DNA from: a virus
Direction: 5' to 3' (one strand)
Length of the DNA stretch: 64,000 nt
Virus record (IMG/VR): IMGVR_UViG_3300027844_000680
Span: 21,359-85,358 of that record
Below the pieces are notes generated by a model, which saw nothing but the letters and a program-made list of their open reading frames with translations, searched no databases and was not told the origin of the DNA. The first letter of the stretch is position 1. Each line of letters starts with the position of its first letter. The position numbers and the translations under genes are program-made. Shown piece by piece: positions 60,657-64,000 of the stretch.

Positions 60657-61472
60657 GTGTCGTGTTACCGCAGAAGCAGTAGAAGAAGCAGTAGAAGTAG
60701 ACTCCCGTTTGTAGCCTTGTTGGTGCTGGTCCTTGTAGGGAGCAGTTGTCGCTCCATACGGCACAGCCCTGCCTTGCCCAGAGACTCGTTTCTGTTTGTC
60801 ATGCACAAGGTTCTATTCCGAACCTGCGTTGGAGATGAGTGCGAGACGGTCGGGGATGCCCGGGTCTATGGATCGGGCTTTGTTGTTCATTCCAAGAACG
60901 GCGTTTCTTACGGGTTCACCGCAGCCCATGTTTGTGCCAAACCCAGGTTCAAGACCCCGGGGGATCACGTACAGGAAGACGGAACCGTCGTCGTACATAG
61001 CGTCAAAAACAGTATCAAGGTCGCCCTCTACGGCGGGGGCGTTCATCAAGCAGAAGTCATTGAACTTCACGAAGACGTGGACATCTGTGTCCTTCGTATT
61101 CCTGGGATTACTCTCCCAAGTGTGCGGTTTGCAAAGAGCAAGCCTTCACCGGGGGACAAGGTGTGGTCGTTATCTGCCCCCTTGGCGACTTTTGAGCCTC
61201 ACATGATCCCCCAGACAGATGGCTACGCTTCGGGAGATGTGCGGGAACTCCGGTCGCCCCTACCGGGTGGCGAAAGTGTTGTGTTCCAAGCCTTCACCAT
61301 TCCCGCAGCGAGCGGAGTGTCTGGTGCCCCGATCTTCAATGAGAGTGCCGAAGTGATTGGCATGTCCATCATCGCCTTGACCCAGTTTGAGAACTTCGCA
61401 CTATCCCCACCATTCGAGAGCTTGAAAGCCGTTTATGACAGCGTTGTGGCTAAAGCGAAACACGGAGATTGA
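60657..61472 (+). CDS. Trypsin-like serine protease with lipoprotein-type signal
   Basis: 271 residues from GTG 60657, eight bases after GGAGG; an ATG at 60652 in another frame gives only 20 codons. The signal is Arg/Ser-rich then hydrophobic, ending VGSSC with Cys31, a poor but possible lipobox. The protease domain has all triad residues: His91 in TAAH, Asp142 in EDVDICVL, and Ser222 in GVSGAP. It is of the small DegP/trypsin-like type without a PDZ domain. It would act outside the cytoplasm, perhaps on envelope or competing proteins. The start region has GAAGCAGTA-type repeats. Confidence 0.82.
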   Translation: MSCYRRSSRRSSRSRLPFVALLVLVLVGSSCRSIRHSPALPRDSFLFVMHKVLFRTCVGDECETVGDARVYGSGFVVHSKNGVSYGFTAAHVCAKPRFKTPGDHVQEDGTVVVHSVKNSIKVALYGGGVHQAEVIELHEDVDICVLRIPGITLPSVRFAKSKPSPGDKVWSLSAPLATFEPHMIPQTDGYASGDVRELRSPLPGGESVVFQAFTIPAASGVSGAPIFNESAEVIGMSIIALTQFENFALSPPFESLKAVYDSVVAKAKHGD

Positions 61473-61473
61473 C

Positions 61474-61797
61474 ATGAAAATGCAATCAATACCCAAAGAG
61501 ATCCAGATTGGGGCTCACACAATCACGATTGAACGTCGAGCAGGCTTGATCAATCACAGTTCAGCTTACGGGTTGTTCGATGCGACCTCGCTGGAGATCC
61601 AGATTGACGAGTCTCTTTCTGACACTTTGGCGTGGGAAACCTTTTGGCACGAAGTCATGGAGGCATTGAACTTCTTTTCGGAGGCGGGTCTTGAGCACAA
61701 GTCGATCCAAGTCATGGCCCTCCTTCTTCATCAAGTAGCAGGCTCCGTGTTCATCCCAGAAAACACCAAAGGGCCACCGGGCAGGAAGAAAAAGTGA
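61474..61797 (+). CDS. Zincin-like small protein with HExxE
   Basis: 107 residues from ATG 61474 with ACGGAG upstream. It follows the layout of small phage metallopeptidase-like proteins: strands IQIGAHTITIE, a LEIQIDESLSD turn, WETFWHEVMEAL with H59 and E60, then a helix LLLHQVAGSVF. The second metal-binding His of HExxH is Glu63, so zinc binding may be changed or lost. The C-terminus is a Lys-rich tail. Function unknown. Confidence 0.68.
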   Translation: MKMQSIPKEIQIGAHTITIERRAGLINHSSAYGLFDATSLEIQIDESLSDTLAWETFWHEVMEALNFFSEAGLEHKSIQVMALLLHQVAGSVFIPENTKGPPGRKKK

Positions 61798-61801
61798 TGA
61801 C

Positions 61802-63841
61802 ATGAGAAAGAGCGGGCTGATTCTGATTCTGTTGATTGCAGCATGTAGTGACCAAGGTGTAGGCGTAGAAGACGCCGGACAACCTGTACTTATCCTTCCT
61901 GATGCAACCGGGGATGTTCTTGTCCTTGACGTGGACGTGGGAGACACCGGCCCACACACAGGCCCCGAATACGACTACCAGCAGAAATGCTGGCGTACCC
62001 AACTCTGGTTTTGCCCCGAATCCTTCCATGCTGACAACATGGCGCTCTATCGAATCGAAGTCGTCATAGATATCTGTGATGCCAGCGGAGAGCCCTGCAC
62101 CCCAGAAGTGCCTCCAATCGAGACTTGCGTTTGGAACGTCATCTCCCAAGGGCAGTGTACCGAAGTCTTTGAGTGCAACCCCGACCCCAACATCAATCCC
62201 TTCTTGGGAATGGTGGATTGCGAGGTCGAGCAAGACAGCGGCCCGATGAACGGTCAGGCCCCTCTCTGGTGTAACAAAGGGCAACTTTACACAGGCCCCT
62301 GCGAGCCCTGCACCGAAGAGATCTGTGATGGCCTGGACAACGATTGCGATGGGGACACCGACGAAGGCCAATACCCCTGTGAGTCCGAGTGCGGTCCTGG
62401 AATGGGAGCCTGCATGGAGGGGGAGATCCTGCTTTGTGATGCCCCCCTGTCTCAAGACGAGGCGTGCAACGACTTCGATGATGATTGCGACGGCGAGATT
62501 GACGAAGACCTGATCGAAGGGTGCAATACTCTGTGCGAAGACGGGCACAAGGTTTGCTTTACTGGACAATGGGGACCGTGTTCCGCCCAACAACCTTTTG
62601 AAGAAGCCTGCAACGGCTTGGACGACGACTGTGATGGTCTGGTTGATGAGGATCTGAACTGTGCCTGCCCACCCGAGTTGGTGGGTGTGCTCATGCCTTG
62701 TATGGAAGAGCCTTTGATTTGTGGTCAAGGGTGGAAGACATGCGAGTGCCAGGACGAGGCTTGCACCGAAACGAGCATGACCGAGTGCCATGCTTTCTGC
62801 TTCTACATCCCCACGCCGGGAGAGGTCTGTGACGATCTGCTCGGTGTTCCTATGGATGAGGTCTGCAACGGCTTCGATGATGATTGCGATGATCTAATCG
62901 ATGAGGGCTTGGTGGCAGATTGCTACACAGGTCCAGCGGGTTCGCTCGACGTTGGCATCTGCCAGGGCGGGCAGATGCTCTGTGAGCAGGGTCAGTGGGG
63001 TGGTTATCTCTCTCCCAATCTCCCCTTCATCCCAGACTTCTGCTCTGGCGAGACCCTGCCCCTGCCCGAAGATCTTTGCAGCGACCAAGACGAGAACTGC
63101 GACGGCCTCATGGAGAAGGTGATGGAGGATACAGACATCCTCTTCATTGTGGACGGATCTGGGTCGATGAACCCCCGCATCATGGCTGTGGTCACAGCCT
63201 TGTCGTTGTTCTCCCAGCATTATGAGGACCAGCAAGTAATCCAATGGGGTCTCGTAATGGGACCAAGCGAAGCGGGCCTTGGGGGTGAGCATCTTTACCT
63301 CGCCCAGAACCTCACTGATTTCGACCAGTTCTTTGCCGTACTGATGGGGGTGGACCAATCCGACCTCACGGGCGGGAGCGAGATGCTTCTCGACGCTTTG
63401 TACCTGTCCTTACACAATCTCCCAGGCGTAGACATTGATGCACTGCAAGTGCCCATACCTATGATGACGTGGCAAGGCGTTGGTGAGTCCATTCCTCCGA
63501 AGAATGTGTTTGAGATCAACTGGCGAGACGACACCAACCACGTTGTCATCTTGTTTTCAGATGAGATCGCCCAGACCTTCCTGGAGCCCGGTGTCACAAG
63601 CCAGATGATCCAAGACGTGGCCGCCGAGGCGGACGATCTTGCGATCTATCCATTCAGCCTCCCGGGGCACCAGTCCGACAGCCTTCAGGGATCGGGTTGG
63701 GGACCATTAGCGATTGGTGGGAGTTGGTGGCCGTTGAGTAGCAACGCCCCGCAGATGTTCAGCGCATTGATGCAGATATTAGATGAAACCGCTTGTGGGG
63801 AAGGCCCCCAAGAGCAGCAGCAAGAGCAACAAGGACCATAA
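61802..63841 (+). CDS. MopE-repeat and von Willebrand A domain lipoprotein
   Basis: 679 residues; ATG 61802. The signal ends LLIAAC, a good lipobox with Cys15. Residues about 175-435 carry five Cys/Asp-rich repeats of the type CxGxDxDCDGxxDE (EICDGLDNDCDG, EACNDFDDDCDG, EACNGLDDDCDG, EVCNGFDDDCDD, DLCSDQDENCDG), as in MopE-like surface proteins of Myxococcota and related bacteria. Residues about 440-660 form a VWA domain with the metal-ion site DGSGSM and a TGGSE loop. The tail is Gln-rich. Such proteins sit on the outer membrane and bind ligands through calcium. In a phage it is probably a cargo gene taken from the host, active on the infected cell surface. Confidence 0.82.
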   Translation: MRKSGLILILLIAACSDQGVGVEDAGQPVLILPDATGDVLVLDVDVGDTGPHTGPEYDYQQKCWRTQLWFCPESFHADNMALYRIEVVIDICDASGEPCTPEVPPIETCVWNVISQGQCTEVFECNPDPNINPFLGMVDCEVEQDSGPMNGQAPLWCNKGQLYTGPCEPCTEEICDGLDNDCDGDTDEGQYPCESECGPGMGACMEGEILLCDAPLSQDEACNDFDDDCDGEIDEDLIEGCNTLCEDGHKVCFTGQWGPCSAQQPFEEACNGLDDDCDGLVDEDLNCACPPELVGVLMPCMEEPLICGQGWKTCECQDEACTETSMTECHAFCFYIPTPGEVCDDLLGVPMDEVCNGFDDDCDDLIDEGLVADCYTGPAGSLDVGICQGGQMLCEQGQWGGYLSPNLPFIPDFCSGETLPLPEDLCSDQDENCDGLMEKVMEDTDILFIVDGSGSMNPRIMAVVTALSLFSQHYEDQQVIQWGLVMGPSEAGLGGEHLYLAQNLTDFDQFFAVLMGVDQSDLTGGSEMLLDALYLSLHNLPGVDIDALQVPIPMMTWQGVGESIPPKNVFEINWRDDTNHVVILFSDEIAQTFLEPGVTSQMIQDVAAEADDLAIYPFSLPGHQSDSLQGSGWGPLAIGGSWWPLSSNAPQMFSALMQILDETACGEGPQEQQQEQQGP

Positions 63842-63853
63842 GTAGAGGTAGAG

Positions 63854-64000
63854 ATGAGTTCAGTAGGAGCAGTAGGCGGTGCAGCCGCAGCAGGCGGTGC
63901 AGCCGCAGCAGCAGGCGGCGGTGCAGCAGTAGGTGCAGCAGGTGCAGTAGGAGCAGATGCAGGAACAGCGTCAGGGAGTGTCTCTGTTGGGGACTCCAAA
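63854..64000 (+). CDS. Gly/Ala-rich protein, 3' truncated by the window
   Basis: Starts at ATG 63854 with GAGGTAGAG upstream, 12 bases after the previous stop, and is still open at the window edge. The visible 49 codons give MSSVGAVGGAAAAGG and so on, almost only Gly, Ala and Val, encoded by imperfect GCAGYAGGN repeats. Such N-termini occur in phage structural and membrane-interacting proteins, but nothing further can be said from this part. Confidence 0.6.
   Translation, partial: MSSVGAVGGAAAAGGAAAAAGGGAAVGAAGAVGADAGTASGSVSVGDSK

Noticed and set aside
60652-60714. 20-codon ORF from ATG 60652
   Set aside because: Only three bases separate it from the GGAGG site, whereas GTG 60657 has correct spacing and leads to a complete protease.

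Overview
The window is part of the genome of a large tailed double-stranded DNA phage, or a closely related provirus. It holds giant virion-type genes, a lysis-type cluster, its own replication enzymes, and many small genes packed with ATGA or GTGA overlaps. There is no rRNA, ribosomal protein or metabolic operon. No terminase, portal, capsid, integrase or polymerase is visible, so the genome must continue beyond both ends; the first and last genes are cut by the window edges. Base composition is moderately GC-rich. Three proteins carry lipoprotein-type signals, which fits a Gram-negative host. A lipoprotein at 61.8-63.8 kb combines MopE-type Cys/Asp repeats with a von Willebrand A domain, a style common in Myxococcota and related deltaproteobacterial lineages. 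The host is therefore guessed, not shown, to be of that kind.

Layout. 1-32.9 kb: one co-oriented block of virion-type genes: a truncated 920-aa protein, a 2,533-aa protein with six domain repeats, a single 5,090-aa ORF, a 285-aa protein, and a 2,098-aa protein that is a paralogue of the first. 32.9-35.5 kb: a small protein, a holin-like membrane protein, a perfect bidirectional terminator, then leftward genes for a KhpA-like KH protein, a lytic-transglycosylase lipoprotein and a small Arg-rich protein. 35.5-39.6 kb: a divergent promoter locus, then a zinc-finger/HARP-like protein, a WGR-domain protein and NAD-dependent DNA ligase. 39.7-50.7 kb: a GHKL ATPase, a peptidoglycan-binding-type protein, an SNF2 helicase, a helicase-loader-like protein with a ruined P-loop, a DnaB-type helicase, a DNA methyltransferase split into parts in swapped order, and a P-loop kinase. 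50.7-53.3 kb: leftward genes for a GIY-YIG nuclease, a FliO-like-domain protein and others. 53.3-57.4 kb: a second divergent promoter locus and a run of small genes (SWIM zinc finger, DUF3228, cysteine-peptidase-like fold). 57.4-61.8 kb: tRNA-Asn, thioredoxin, thymidine kinase, FmdB-like zinc ribbon, a metallophosphoesterase, a trypsin-like lipoprotein and a zincin-like protein. 61.8-64 kb: the MopE/VWA lipoprotein and the start of a Gly/Ala-rich protein.

The most distinctive signal is a 28-bp promoter-like element, GTTAC-Y-TTTC near one end and GGGTAGACG at the other, present in eleven full copies. All lie in gaps between genes at 35.6-37.1 kb and 53.3-55.7 kb. It faces the ligase block and the small-gene block and is absent from the structural block, so it probably defines one temporal class of phage transcription. 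At two places two copies face away from each other, forming large palindromes whose arms match each other better than they match the other locus. The second notable item is the methyltransferase: its C-terminal half precedes its N-terminal half, and the catalytic DPPYG motif is broken by eight bases containing a stop codon.
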